64,000 nt of DNA. Origin: Thermoactinospora rubra (lineage in GTDB: Bacteria > Actinomycetota > Actinomycetes > Streptosporangiales > Streptosporangiaceae). The notes beneath the pieces were generated by a model that was not told the origin of the DNA, made no database searches, and saw nothing but the letters and a program-made list of their open reading frames with translations. Location of the stretch: assembly GCF_002093975.1 (NCBI RefSeq), contig NZ_KZ084327.1, positions 163,978-227,977 on the forward strand, written 5' to 3'. Position numbers and translations under genes: made by a program. How positions within the stretch are numbered: the first letter of the stretch is position 1; the number at the start of each line of letters is the position of its first letter. Shown here piece by piece: positions 43,870 to 54,422 of this stretch.

Positions 43870-44564
43870 GGCTCGCCCTTCCTCACGTAGCGGCAGAACA
43901 GCACGCCGTCCTCCTCCAGCACCTGCGCCAGGCGCATGGGCGTCTGGGAGGCCTGACCGTTCAGTATGCGCGCCGCGCCCCCGCCGACCAACAGGGGGCT
44001 GACCGTCAGGCACAGCTCGTCGACCAGCCCGTCGGCGGCCAGCTGGGCGTTGACGCGCGGACCTCCCTCGCACAGCACCTTGGTCAGGCCGCGCTCGTGA
44101 AGGGCGGCGAGGGCGGCGGCGAAGTCCACCCGGTCGGTCCCGGCGACGATCACATCGGCCACCTCGGCCGCCGCAGCCCTGCGGTCAGCGGGCGCGTCCG
44201 CGCAGGTGACGACGATCGTCCTGGTCTTGGCGTCGGTGAACAGCGGACCGGCCAGGTCCAGGTCGAGCCGGCGGGTGACGACCGCGATGGGCGGCGGGAC
44301 GGGGCGGTCCTCCCTCGGCTTGGCGGGGCCGTACCCCTCGGCCCGCACGGTGGCGGCCCCCGCGACGATCACGTCGGCCAGCCCGCGCAGCACGCCGAAC
44401 AGCCGCCGGTCGCCCTTGCTGGACAGCCCGGCGGACAGGCCCTCGAGCCAGGCCGCGCCGTCGGCGCTGGCGACCATGTTGAGGCGGAGCCACGGCCGGT
44501 CGGGGTAGGCGTAGGCCTGCCGGAGATCGGGATCGTCGACCATGTCGGGATGGATACGCCGCAT
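43866..44564 (-). CDS. RibD C-terminal-like pyrimidine reductase family protein
   Basis: A 232-residue dihydrofolate-reductase-fold protein (RibD_C). Features are the opening RPWLRLNMVASADGAAW, the NADPH-site segment DVIVAGAATVRAEGYGP, and KVLCEGGPRVNAQLAADGLVDELCLT (in parts: KVLCEGGPRVNAQLA, ADGLVDELCLT). It resembles the reductase of riboflavin synthesis, but lacks the deaminase domain and is far from rib genes; the pairing with a DNA ligase gene is conserved in actinobacteria and unexplained. Its stop overlaps the ligase start. Confidence 0.88.
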   Translation of the reverse strand: MRRIHPDMVDDPDLRQAYAYPDRPWLRLNMVASADGAAWLEGLSAGLSSKGDRRLFGVLRGLADVIVAGAATVRAEGYGPAKPREDRPVPPPIAVVTRRLDLDLAGPLFTDAKTRTIVVTCADAPADRRAAAAEVADVIVAGTDRVDFAAALAALHERGLTKVLCEGGPRVNAQLAADGLVDELCLTVSPLLVGGGAARILNGQASQTPMRLAQVLEEDGVLFCRYVRKGEP

Positions 44565-44656
44565 CCATCCACCTTGTCACATGTCGCAAGTGTGATGACG
44601 CGAGGGCTTTCTTGTGCTTACGTGGCGTGAGAGATCTGGGACTCCAGGGAGGCGCG

Positions 44657-45061
44657 GTGGGTTTGATCACAGCGGTCACATGGCTGGTCACCGCTTCCGT
44701 GGGCGCGTACCTGCTGTACGTGTGGTTGTCGGGCGGCGGGTTGCGGCAGCAGGCGGCGAAGGTCACCCGGTTCCCCACGACGCTGATCTTCTCCCATCCC
44801 GCGCTCGCCGTCGCGGCCCTGGCGTGCTGGGCCGGCTACCTGCTCACCGGGACCAGGGCGCTGGCCTGGGCGGCCTTCGGGGTGCTGGCGGGCGCGGCGC
44901 TGCTGGGGTTCACGATGTTCACCCGCTGGCTGGGCGGCGGCAGGCACGCCAAGGGCGCCGAACGCGGCTTCCCCCTGCTGGCCGTACTGCTCCACGGGCT
45001 GGGCGGGGTGGTGACGTTCGTGCTGGTGCTGCTCACCGCCAGCATGACGCGCGGCCTCTAG
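44657..45061 (+). CDS. four-helix membrane protein, unknown
   Basis: A 134-residue protein with four predicted membrane helices (TAVTWLVTASVGAYLLYVWL, LAVAALACWAGYLL, AFGVLAGAALLGFTMFT, VVTFVLVLLTAS) and a short His/Lys loop. I do not recognise a functional family. GTG at 44657 follows AGGGAGG; an in-frame start at 44612 would place the first helix later without a binding site. Its stop overlaps the convergent RidA gene by 4 bases. Confidence 0.75.
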   Translation: MGLITAVTWLVTASVGAYLLYVWLSGGGLRQQAAKVTRFPTTLIFSHPALAVAALACWAGYLLTGTRALAWAAFGVLAGAALLGFTMFTRWLGGGRHAKGAERGFPLLAVLLHGLGGVVTFVLVLLTASMTRGL

Positions 45062-45441
45062 GCGACGGCGACCGCCTCGATCTCCAGCAGCCAGTCCTCG
45101 CTCCAGATGTCGGTGACGATCACCGTGAGGGCCGGGCGGTGGTCGCCGAGCACCTCGTCCCGGATCCTCGCGTTCTCCTCCCGGTACTTCCGGTCGGACA
45201 GGAACACGGTCACCTTGGCCAGGTTGGCGACCGTCATGTCCGCGCCGGCCAGCACCGAGCACACGTTCCGCCAGGCCAGGCGGCACTGGTCGGCGAAGCC
45301 GGCCGGGATGTGGCCGTCGGCCGTCTCGGGCACCTGGCCGCTGATGTACAGGACGCGGCTCGCGCCCTCCACCAGGGCGCCCTGGGCGTAGGACCGGCCG
45401 CCGGCGGGGACGTCGGCGGGGTCGACGGGCTGGATCGTCAC
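45058..45441 (-). CDS. RidA (YjgF/UK114) family protein
   Basis: A 127-residue protein of the RidA family: YAQGALVEGASRVLYISGQVP at the start (YAQGALVEG, SRVLYISGQVP) and the later CRLAWRNVCSVLAGADM. Active RidA deaminases keep an Arg that binds the substrate carboxylate near the C-terminus; here the corresponding region reads TVIVTDIWSEDWLLEIEAVAV (VIVTDIWSEDW, LLEIEAVAV) with no obvious Arg, so it may not be a classical enamine deaminase. It lies 57 bases downstream of glgX on the same strand. Confidence 0.85.
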   Translation of the reverse strand: MTIQPVDPADVPAGGRSYAQGALVEGASRVLYISGQVPETADGHIPAGFADQCRLAWRNVCSVLAGADMTVANLAKVTVFLSDRKYREENARIRDEVLGDHRPALTVIVTDIWSEDWLLEIEAVAVA

Positions 45442-45498
45442 GCGGGCTCCTTCGAGATGGTCAGGGGATCAGGGGCGGGGCAGAGGGTCAGGGGCGGG

Positions 45499-47616
<2,118 letters not shown>

Positions 47617-47655
47617 GTGTCCCGATTGTCGCACGCGAACGAGCCCGCGTCCCCG

Positions 47656-48084
47656 TCAGCTCAACAGCTCGGCGTTGAGCGTGATCGTGGTGCCGGTGAG
47701 CGCCTTGCTGACCGGGCAGTTGGCCTTGGCGCCCTCGGCCGCCTGCTGGAACTGCTCGGCGGTGATGCCGGGCACGTGGCCCTTGACGCTGATCACGATG
47801 CCGGTGATGCCCTCACCCGGCTGGAAGGTCACGTCGGCGCGGGTCTCCAGCGACTGCGGCGGGGTGCCGGCGCCGGCCAGCGCGTGCGACAGCGCCATCG
47901 AGAAGCAGGAGGAGTGCGCCGCGGCGATGAGCTCCTCCGGGGAGGTCCTGCCGCCCGGCGCCTCGGCCCTGGACGGCCAGGACACCTCGAAGGTGCCGAC
48001 GCCGGAGGAGTCGAGGGATACGGTGCCCGAACCGTCGAGCAGGGCGCCCTTCCACTGGGTGGTGGCGGTGCGAGTCGTCGCCAT
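47656..48084 (-). CDS. OsmC-family peroxiredoxin
   Basis: A 142-residue OsmC/Ohr-fold thiol peroxidase. The two reactive Cys are in AAHSSCFSMAL and GAKANCPVSKAL. TSPEELIAAAHSSC and the final TGTTITLNAEL fit the OsmC branch, which reduces organic hydroperoxides and hydrogen peroxide. Of the two close ATG codons, 48084 is preferred because GAAGGGA lies 7 bases upstream, against one base for 48090. It is between glgX and the ankyrin/HEAT gene on the minus strand, with short gaps. Confidence 0.92.
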   Translation of the reverse strand: MATTRTATTQWKGALLDGSGTVSLDSSGVGTFEVSWPSRAEAPGGRTSPEELIAAAHSSCFSMALSHALAGAGTPPQSLETRADVTFQPGEGITGIVISVKGHVPGITAEQFQQAAEGAKANCPVSKALTGTTITLNAELLS

Positions 48085-48149
48085 GTGCATGTCCCTTCAG
48101 TCGGTGAGCCCTCCAGGTCGACCCTATAGCCAAGCGCGGCGCGCACCCA

Positions 48150-49511
48150 TCACGCGCCGGCCGCCAGCTTCGCCTGCGCCTCGGTGACCAGCTCGCGGCA
48201 GTACTCGTCGTCGCTGTCGGCCAGCACGCGCCGCACGCCCGCCTCGGCGCGCCGGTCGCCGCGTTCGGCCAGGCCGCGGGTGGCCTCGGCCACCGTGTTG
48301 AGGTCGGCGTCGTCCAGCCGGGCGGCCAGCGCGTCGCGCACCCGCGGGGTGTCGGCCGGCAGCCCGGCCAGCCCGTGCGTGGCCCAGTCGCGCACGTCGT
48401 CCTGGTCGTCCTCGGTCATCTCGATCAGCAGCTCCAGACCCTCCTCGTGGTCCGGCGGCAGGACGTCGGCCAGCGCGATGGCGTCGGTCGCCGTCCGCCG
48501 GTGGCCGGGGCGGCGCATGATGGCCAGCACCTGGGGGAGGGCGCGCGGGTCGCCCTGGTGGCCGAGGCCGGCCAGCACCGACCGCAGCACCTGCGGGTCG
48601 CCCTCCGTGGTGGCCATCTTCTGCAGCAGCGGCAGGGTCCGCTCCAGGTACGGCTTGCCGCCGTCCTCGGTGTGGCCGAACTGGGCGAGGGCGTCGACGC
48701 CGAACTCGCGCTCGCGGGCGTCCTCGCTCGTGCACAGCCCGGCCAGCGCCTCGTAGGTCTCCTCGTCGCCGCGCCGCCGCAGGGCGTCGACCACCGTCCA
48801 CCAGGTCTGGCCGTCCTCGTCGGTGTCGCGGTGCGCGATCGCCCGGGCGGCCAGGTCGCCGACCGGCGTGCGGACGCCGACGGCCTCCTCCAGCAGCGTC
48901 GCCACGGCCGCGTGCCCGCGCTGGGCGACGTAGTCCAGTCGCCGGCGGCCCTCGGCGTCGTAGGCGGCGACCGTGACCTGCTCGGTGCCGTCCTTGGCGT
49001 ACTGCCGGCCGACGACGTACTGCCAATCGCCGGGCGCGTCCTGCTGGAGCTGGTCGAGCAGGGCCGTCTCCAGGTGCACGCCCACCCAGTCGAGGGCGAT
49101 GTCGAGCGGCGTGTCGCCGTCGCCGTCGGCCAGCCCGGGGTCGGCCCCGGCCTCCAGCAGCACGCGGGTCACACCCAGCGCGCCGCGCCGGGCCGCCATG
49201 GTCAGCGGCGTGCCGCCCTCGTCGTTGGCGGCGTCGACGTCGGCCCCGGCCTCGACGAGCAGCCGGGCGGCGTCGGCGTGGCCGTTGGCGGCGGCCCACA
49301 GCAGCGCGTGCCAGCCGCCCTCCTCGCGGGCGCCCGGGTCGGCGCCCGCCGCGAGCAGCGCCTCGATCACCTCGACGCGGTCCCAGGCGGCCGCCGCGCA
49401 CAGCGGCAGGCCCTCCTCCTCGCCCTCGCCGGGCCGGTCGGGGTCCTCGCCGCGGGCCAGCAGGGACTTCACGGTCTCCAGGTCGCCGCTGAGGGCCGCC
49501 TCGTAGAGCAT
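48150..49511 (-). CDS. ankyrin-repeat and HEAT-repeat protein
   Basis: A 453-residue soluble repeat protein. Residues 1-170 hold about four ankyrin repeats (EVIEALLAAGADPGAREEGGW, AARLLVEAGADVDAANDEGG, VTRVLLEAGADPGLADGDGD, each given only in part). Residues about 225-450 form HEAT-like helical repeats (LRSVLAGLGHQGDPRALPQVL, GLAGLPADTPRVRDALAARL). No signal peptide or enzymatic site is visible. Both halves are protein-binding scaffolds; the combination is similar to PBS-lyase/HEAT regulators. The partner is unknown. The gene is divergent from the DUF1707 protein gene. Confidence 0.88.
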   Translation of the reverse strand: MLYEAALSGDLETVKSLLARGEDPDRPGEGEEEGLPLCAAAAWDRVEVIEALLAAGADPGAREEGGWHALLWAAANGHADAARLLVEAGADVDAANDEGGTPLTMAARRGALGVTRVLLEAGADPGLADGDGDTPLDIALDWVGVHLETALLDQLQQDAPGDWQYVVGRQYAKDGTEQVTVAAYDAEGRRRLDYVAQRGHAAVATLLEEAVGVRTPVGDLAARAIAHRDTDEDGQTWWTVVDALRRRGDEETYEALAGLCTSEDAREREFGVDALAQFGHTEDGGKPYLERTLPLLQKMATTEGDPQVLRSVLAGLGHQGDPRALPQVLAIMRRPGHRRTATDAIALADVLPPDHEEGLELLIEMTEDDQDDVRDWATHGLAGLPADTPRVRDALAARLDDADLNTVAEATRGLAERGDRRAEAGVRRVLADSDDEYCRELVTEAQAKLAAGA

Positions 49512-49578
49512 GCGGGGAGTCTAGCGATTCCTCCTTCCGGAGGACGCGGCGCGACGCCTAACGCGATATGTTGCGTTT

Positions 49579-50256
49579 ATGAGTGAACCGGGCGGAGTGC
49601 GGGCCTCCGACGCCGAGCGCGAGGCCGTCGTGGAGCAGCTCAAGCAGGCCTCCGTGGAGGGCCGGCTGACGCTGGCCGAGCTCACCGAGCGCACCGAGGC
49701 CGCCTACTCGGCGGCCACCCACGCGCAGCTCGCCCTGCTGACCCAGGACCTGCCCGCGGCGGGGGCCGTCCCGCGGGTGCCCGCGCCCGCCGAGCCGCGC
49801 AAGCGCCGCTGGTTCGTCGCGGTGATGGGCGACAGCAAGCGGCGCGGCAAGTGGCGGGTCGACCAGGGACTCGGCGCGGTGGCCGTGATGGGCGACGTCG
49901 TGCTGGACCTGCGCGAGGCCGAGGTGCTGGGCAACTCGGTCGACATCGTCGCCACCGCGGTCATGGGCGACGTGAAGATCATCGTCCCGGACGGGGTCGA
50001 CGTCGAGCTCGACGGCGTGGCGTTCATGGGGGACAAGAAGATCGACGTCATGGAGGCCGCGCCCGGCATGGACGTGCCCGTCGTCCGGGTCAAGGCCTTC
50101 GCGGTGATGGGCGACGTCAAGGTCTGGGGCGACGCGCGCGCCGGACGGCTCAAGCGGTCGGTGTCGGCCTGGCGCGAGCACTGGCAGGCGCTCATGGGCG
50201 ACGTCCACGGCAGGCGGCTCGACCCGTGGACGGGGATGCCGCGCAGGGACGACTGA
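49579..50256 (+). CDS. DUF1707 and LiaF-like C-terminal domain protein
   Basis: A 225-residue protein with an N-terminal DUF1707 domain (about 8-60: RASDAEREAVVEQLKQASVEG, TLAELTERTEAAYSA) and a C-terminal region of LiaF type. The latter contains six repeats built on MGD (VAVMGD, VAVMGD, TAVMGD, VAFMGD, FAVMGD, QALMGD), spaced so that each would be one rung of a beta-helix. There is no membrane helix, unlike many DUF1707 proteins. LiaF-like domains sense or modulate cell-envelope stress; the role here is inferred only. Confidence 0.85.
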   Translation: MSEPGGVRASDAEREAVVEQLKQASVEGRLTLAELTERTEAAYSAATHAQLALLTQDLPAAGAVPRVPAPAEPRKRRWFVAVMGDSKRRGKWRVDQGLGAVAVMGDVVLDLREAEVLGNSVDIVATAVMGDVKIIVPDGVDVELDGVAFMGDKKIDVMEAAPGMDVPVVRVKAFAVMGDVKVWGDARAGRLKRSVSAWREHWQALMGDVHGRRLDPWTGMPRRDD

Positions 50257-50343
50257 GCCTCCTGCTCTCCGCCTGCGAGAACATCGGCACCACCCCGTGC
50301 GGGCGCCGTCCGGCCGTGCCCCGGCCGGTGGAGCCCTGACGGG

Positions 50344-51171
50344 TCAGACCGCGACCGGCTCCCGCACGGCCTGCGCGTACCGCTCCAGCACGACCTCGGC
50401 CAGCTCGGGGGCCGGGCCGAGCACCCCGGCCACGACGTCGGCCCCCGCCTCCAGCGCGCTCCGCCGTACCTTGTCGGCGAAGAAGCCGGGAGCCAGCAGG
50501 TACGGCGCGACCGCCACGCGCGGCGCGCCCGCCGCCCTGAGCAACGCGACGGCCTCGGCGGGCGTCGGGCCGGCGGCTGAGGCGTAGGCGGCGCTCACCG
50601 CCCACCAGCCCGGCCACCGCCGGGCCATGCTCGCGATCACGGCGTTGGCGCGCGGGTCGCTCGATCCGGCGGAGACCAGCACCACCGCGGTGTCCTCGCC
50701 GCGCTCCACTCCGGCCTCGGCCAGGCGGCGCTCCAGCGCGCGGACCATCAGGGGGTGGGGGCCCAGCGTCGTGCCGTAGTGGACGCGCGGGCGGCCGGTG
50801 CGGGCCCGGATCTCGGCCAGCGCCGACGGCAGGTCCACGCGGCTGTGGTAGGCCTCGGTCAGCAGCAGCGGCAGCACCACCGCCTCGTCCAGGCCGTGCA
50901 GGGCCTCGGGCAGCGCGGGCGCGCAGTGGTCGAGGTAGGCCTCGCGCACCTCCAGGCCGGGGCGCGCCTGCCGTACCCGCTCCAGCAGGGCCCGCACGGT
51001 CGCCGCGGCGCGCGGATCACGCGACCCGTGGGCCACCGCGACCAGCGGGACCTGCCGGAGGGCGCCCGGGGAACCCTTCCCGAGCGCCGCTCCCACCGGC
51101 GGCGGAAGCAAATGCCTGCCCCCGCCTGCCCCGCCTGCCAACGGGGCCGGAGTCACAGATGGATCCCGCAT
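50344..51171 (-). CDS. sirohydrochlorin chelatase (CbiX/SirB type)
   Basis: A 275-residue chelatase that inserts iron into sirohydrochlorin to give siroheme. Two CbiX half-domains are visible, the first with VAVAHGSRDPRAAATV (His ligand) and YLDHCAPALPEAL, the second with VLVSAGSSDPRANAV, where Ala-Gly replaces the second His-Gly. Start 51171 follows GGAAGG and overlaps the cysH stop by 19 bases. The first 40 residues are Pro/Gly-rich and not conserved in character. Siroheme is the cofactor of the sulfite reductase encoded three genes upstream, which explains the operon. Confidence 0.9.
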   Translation of the reverse strand: MRDPSVTPAPLAGGAGGGRHLLPPPVGAALGKGSPGALRQVPLVAVAHGSRDPRAAATVRALLERVRQARPGLEVREAYLDHCAPALPEALHGLDEAVVLPLLLTEAYHSRVDLPSALAEIRARTGRPRVHYGTTLGPHPLMVRALERRLAEAGVERGEDTAVVLVSAGSSDPRANAVIASMARRWPGWWAVSAAYASAAGPTPAEAVALLRAAGAPRVAVAPYLLAPGFFADKVRRSALEAGADVVAGVLGPAPELAEVVLERYAQAVREPVAV

Positions 51172-51881
51172 TCGACCTTCCCCAGGCCCGCCCAGCGGCC
51201 GCTGCGCGGGTCCTCGCCGTCCAGCACCTGCCGCGTGCACGGCGCGCAGCCGATGGACGGGTAGTTGTCGTAGTGCAGGGGGTTGATCAGCACGCCGTTG
51301 TCGGCGATGTAGTTGTCGACGTCCTCCTGCGTCCAGGCCGCGATGGGGTTCACCTTGACCATCTGCCGCTTGGCGTCCCACTCCACGACCTTGGTGCCGG
51401 CGCGGGTGGGCGACTCGTCGCGGCGGATGCCGGAGATCCAGGCCAGGTACGGCTCCAGCGCCCGGTTCAGCGGCTCCACCTTGCGCAGGTAGCAGCACAG
51501 GTCGGGATTGCGGCCGTACAGCCGCGGGCCCAGGTCCCGGTCCTGCTCCTCCACCGTGCGCGACGGCTTGATGTCGATCACGTTGACGTCATAGACCGCC
51601 TTGACGGCGTCACGGGTGCCGATCGTCTCGGCGAAGTGGTAGCCGGTGTCGATGAACAACACGTCGATCCCCGGTTTCACGCGGCTCACCAGGTCGATCA
51701 GCAGGGCGTCGCTCATGGAGGAGGTCAGGCACAACCGGTCGCCGAACGTGGCGGCCGCCCACCGGATGATCTCCCGGGCGGGCGCCCCCTCCAGGAAGAT
51801 CGCGGCGGACTCCACGATGCTCTGCAGGTCGAGCACGCCGCGTTGTTCTCTTAAACCGATCTCGATGTCGGCCAGCGTCAT
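51153..51881 (-). CDS. cysH: adenylylsulfate (APS) reductase
   Basis: A 242-residue CysH. The nucleotide-binding core includes LTSSMSDALLIDLV and the HFAETIGTRD segment. It carries the two cysteine pairs CCYLRKVEP and GCAPCTR that hold a 4Fe-4S cluster, so it should reduce APS rather than PAPS, and the active-site Cys near the C-terminus in VECGIHL. It makes sulfite for the ferredoxin-dependent reductase of the same operon. Its ATG overlaps the small zinc-ribbon gene stop by 4 bases. Confidence 0.95.
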   Translation of the reverse strand: MTLADIEIGLREQRGVLDLQSIVESAAIFLEGAPAREIIRWAAATFGDRLCLTSSMSDALLIDLVSRVKPGIDVLFIDTGYHFAETIGTRDAVKAVYDVNVIDIKPSRTVEEQDRDLGPRLYGRNPDLCCYLRKVEPLNRALEPYLAWISGIRRDESPTRAGTKVVEWDAKRQMVKVNPIAAWTQEDVDNYIADNGVLINPLHYDNYPSIGCAPCTRQVLDGEDPRSGRWAGLGKVECGIHL

Positions 51882-52024
51882 AGCTTCACTCCGATTCCCA
51901 GAAAAGTCAGCTTGAAGGCGCGAGCGCAGGAGCGGCAGTACCAGCCGCCGTCCTTGTCGGCGTAGGGCTCGAGGTCCTCATCGCCGCAGTAGGGGCAGTG
52001 GAAGGGGACGGCTCGCGTGCTCAT
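51878..52024 (-). CDS. 48-residue zinc-ribbon protein of the sulfur operon
   Basis: A 48-residue protein with two CxxC motifs, FHCPYCGDED and WYCRSCARAF, a compact zinc ribbon. It overlaps both neighbours by 4 bases (sulfite reductase upstream, cysH downstream), so it is made in step with them. A similar tiny gene stands between sulfite reductase and cysH in Streptomyces. Its role is not established; delivery of iron-sulfur or redox partner contact is a guess. Confidence 0.85.
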   Translation of the reverse strand: MSTRAVPFHCPYCGDEDLEPYADKDGGWYCRSCARAFKLTFLGIGVKL

Positions 52025-53694
52025 CGCAGGTCCGCCTCGTCCGCCCGCTGCACCCAGTCGGCGAAGCTCTCGCCTTCCTTCTTCTTGGCCTCGAAGTTGG
52101 TGATCACCCGCTCGACGTAGTCGGGCAGGTCCTCGGCCGTGGTCTTCAGCCCCCGCACCTTGCGGCCGAAGCCGGCGTTGACCCCCAGCGAGCCGCCCAG
52201 GTGGATCTGGAAGCCCTCCACCTGCTCGCCCCTGTCGTTGACGACCAGCTGGCCCTTCAGCCCGATGTCGGCCACCTGGATGCGGGCGCAGGAGTTGGGG
52301 CAGCCGTTGACGTTGATGGTCAGCGCGTCGCTGAAGTCGGGCAGCCGCCGCTCCAGCTCGTCGATGAGGTCGGCGGCCGTCGCCTTGGTCTCGACGATGG
52401 CGAGCTTGCAGAACTCGATGCCGGTGCAGGCCATGGTCTGGCGGCGGAACGTGGAGGGGTTGACCTTGAGGTCGTTGGCCTCCAGCTCGGCCACCAGGGG
52501 CTCGACGTTGGCCTCCGGCACGTCGAGGATGACCATCTTCTGCTCGACCGTGGTGCGCACGCGGTCGGAGCCGTACTTCTCGGCCAGGTCGGCGATCAGG
52601 TGCAGCTTGTCGCCGTCCAGGCGGCCCACCTTGGGCGCGAAGCCGACGTAGAACCTGCCGTCCTTCTGCCGGAACACGCCGACGTGGTCGCGGCGGCCGT
52701 CCCGCGGGGCCTGGGGGGCCGGGCCGTCGGGCAGCCGCTCCTTGAGGTACTCGGTCTCCAGCACCTCGCGGAACTTCTCCACGCCCCAGTCGTTGACCAG
52801 GAACTTCAGCCGCGCCCGGTGGCGCAGGCGGCGGTAGCCGTAGTCGCGGAAGATGCCGATCACGCCGTCGTAGACGTCGCCGACCTGCTCGGGCCGGACG
52901 AACACCCCCACGCGCTTGGCGAGCATCGGGTTGGTCGACAGGCCGCCGCCGACCCACAGGTCGAAGCCCTTCTCGCCCTGCTCGTTCTCCACCGCCACGA
53001 GCGCCACGTCGTTGATCTCGTGCACCGTGCAGTGCGCGGGGCAGCCGGAGATCGCCGACTTGAACTTGCGCGGCAGGTTGGAGTACGCCGGGTTGCCGAT
53101 GAACCGCTCGTACAGCTCGCGGATCTGCGGCGTGGCGTCGAGGACCTCCTCCTCGTCGATCCCGGCCAGCGGACAGCCGAGGATCACGCGCGGGGTGTCG
53201 CCGCACGCCTCCGTGGTCGACAGGCCCACGGCCTCCAGCCGCTCCCAGATGTCGGGCACCGACTCGATCTCCACCCAGTGCAGCTGGATGTTCTGCCGGT
53301 CGGTGACGTCCGCCGTGCCCCTGCCGTACTCGTTGGCCAGGTCCGCGATGACGCGCAGCTGGCGCAGGTCCAGCTGGCCGCCGTCGATGCGGATGCGGAG
53401 CATGAAGTAGCGGTCGTCGAGCTCCTCCGGCTCCAGGATGGCGGTCTTGCCGCCGTCGATGCCGGGCTTGCGCTGGGTGTACAGGCCGTACCAGCGCATG
53501 CGGCCGCGCAGGTCGGCGGGGTCGATGGAGTCGAAGCCGCGCTTGCTGTAGATGTCGATGATGCGCTGGCGGACGTTGAGGCCGTCGTCGTTCTTCTTGA
53601 CTTCCTCGTTCTTGTTGAGCGGCTCGTGATAGCCGAGCGCCCACTGGCCTTCGCCGCGCGGGCGCTTGTGATGGCGGCTGGCTGGGGTGGTCAT
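52021..53694 (-). CDS. ferredoxin-dependent sulfite reductase (nitrite/sulfite reductase family)
   Basis: A 557-residue siroheme and 4Fe-4S enzyme reducing sulfite to sulfide with six electrons from ferredoxin. It has the duplicated ferredoxin-like half-domains (LRIRIDGGQLDLRQLRVIADL in part; VEQKMVILDVPEA), TACTGIEFCKLA-type segment ACTGIEFCKLA and NGCPNSCAR, which supply the cluster cysteines. Operon context with CysH and the chelatase makes sulfite rather than nitrite the substrate. Upstream, at 53806, a cysteine-rich leader peptide gene suggests control by cysteine. Confidence 0.94.
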   Translation of the reverse strand: MTTPASRHHKRPRGEGQWALGYHEPLNKNEEVKKNDDGLNVRQRIIDIYSKRGFDSIDPADLRGRMRWYGLYTQRKPGIDGGKTAILEPEELDDRYFMLRIRIDGGQLDLRQLRVIADLANEYGRGTADVTDRQNIQLHWVEIESVPDIWERLEAVGLSTTEACGDTPRVILGCPLAGIDEEEVLDATPQIRELYERFIGNPAYSNLPRKFKSAISGCPAHCTVHEINDVALVAVENEQGEKGFDLWVGGGLSTNPMLAKRVGVFVRPEQVGDVYDGVIGIFRDYGYRRLRHRARLKFLVNDWGVEKFREVLETEYLKERLPDGPAPQAPRDGRRDHVGVFRQKDGRFYVGFAPKVGRLDGDKLHLIADLAEKYGSDRVRTTVEQKMVILDVPEANVEPLVAELEANDLKVNPSTFRRQTMACTGIEFCKLAIVETKATAADLIDELERRLPDFSDALTINVNGCPNSCARIQVADIGLKGQLVVNDRGEQVEGFQIHLGGSLGVNAGFGRKVRGLKTTAEDLPDYVERVITNFEAKKKEGESFADWVQRADEADLR

Positions 53695-53805
53695 CGCGCG
53701 TCCTTCGGGTTCACGGGCGCGCGCTGCCGTCCTCCTGCCTCTTCGTCGAGTGCAGGGGCTGGCACAGGTGTGGGTGCGACGCGCCCAGTCGATTCGGGGA
53801 AGGGA

Positions 53806-53874
53806 TCAGCGGGCGTCGCAACAGATCGCGCTGCGGACACGCAGAAGGTCGACGTGGCGTCGGCCGACGAGCAT
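53806..53874 (-). CDS. cysteine-containing leader peptide of the sulfur assimilation operon
   Basis: A 22-residue reading frame from the ATG at 53874 (an in-frame ATG at 53889 adds five residues). It contains RRHVDLLRVRSAICC near the end, the pattern of the short putative leader peptides that NCBI annotates upstream of sulfur genes in Streptomyces and relatives. Two consecutive Cys codons stand four codons before the stop... that is, followed only by Asp-Ala-Arg. Ribosome stalling at scarce cysteine would be the expected signal. It lies 111 bases upstream of the sulfite reductase start on the same strand. Confidence 0.7.
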   Translation of the reverse strand: MLVGRRHVDLLRVRSAICCDAR

Positions 53875-54048
53875 GGGGTCCGCTGGCATAGTCAGAACCA
53901 TACCTCCCGCTGCGCGGATGTCCAAGCGAAGGTCCACAGTCTGGACGCCGAGGCACGGACCTCGCCTTTTCGGACCCGCCACGGTTGCTGCACCGAACCT
54001 CGACCGGCTCTCCCCGGCGGCTGCACGCGAGCCTGGTTGGCTACGGTC

Positions 54049-54408
54049 ATGATCGAACCCGACGTTCCCGACCGCATCGCCTACCTCGACCACGTGGCGG
54101 CGAGCGCGCCCGGCCGCGCCTACAAGCGGCAGGTCCTCGATCTGCTGGAGCTGCGCCCCGGCCAGCGGGTGCTGGATCTGGGCTGCGGCCCGGGGACCGA
54201 CCTGGCGTCCATGGCCGCCGCCGTCGCGCCGGGCGGCGTGGTGATCGGGGTGGACCGCGACCCGGCCATGGCGGCGGCGAGGTCGGGAGGGTGGCGCGGC
54301 CCGGGCCGGATACCTGGACGGCGAGGCGACCGGCTGGATCGAGCAGGCGCCCTCGCGGCCGTTCCTCGCCACGGCGCTGATGGTCCTGGTGGCGGCCCGA
54401 GGCCTGAG
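54049..54408 (+). pseudogene. SAM-dependent methyltransferase with a large internal deletion
   Basis: From the ATG at 54049 the frame encodes a normal methyltransferase N-terminus: IAYLDHVAASAPGRAYKRQ, then motif I VLDLGCGPGTDLASM and VIGVDRDPAMAAAR. After about residue 84 the sense ends abruptly. In another frame a sequence typical of the C-terminus of the same family follows (AGYLDGEATGWIEQAPSRPFLA, given here as AGYLDGEATGW and IEQAPSRPFLA, then TALMVLVAARG). The middle of the enzyme, roughly 150 residues, is missing. It is best read as a gene broken by an internal deletion with frame change. Confidence 0.6.
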
Positions 54409-54422
54409 CGCGGGGGAGGGGC

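Noticed and set aside
45442..45498. Direct repeat GGTCAGGGGCGGG-like units before glgX stop as a regulatory array
   Set aside because: Only two imperfect copies within 40 bases in G-rich sequence; compatible with chance.
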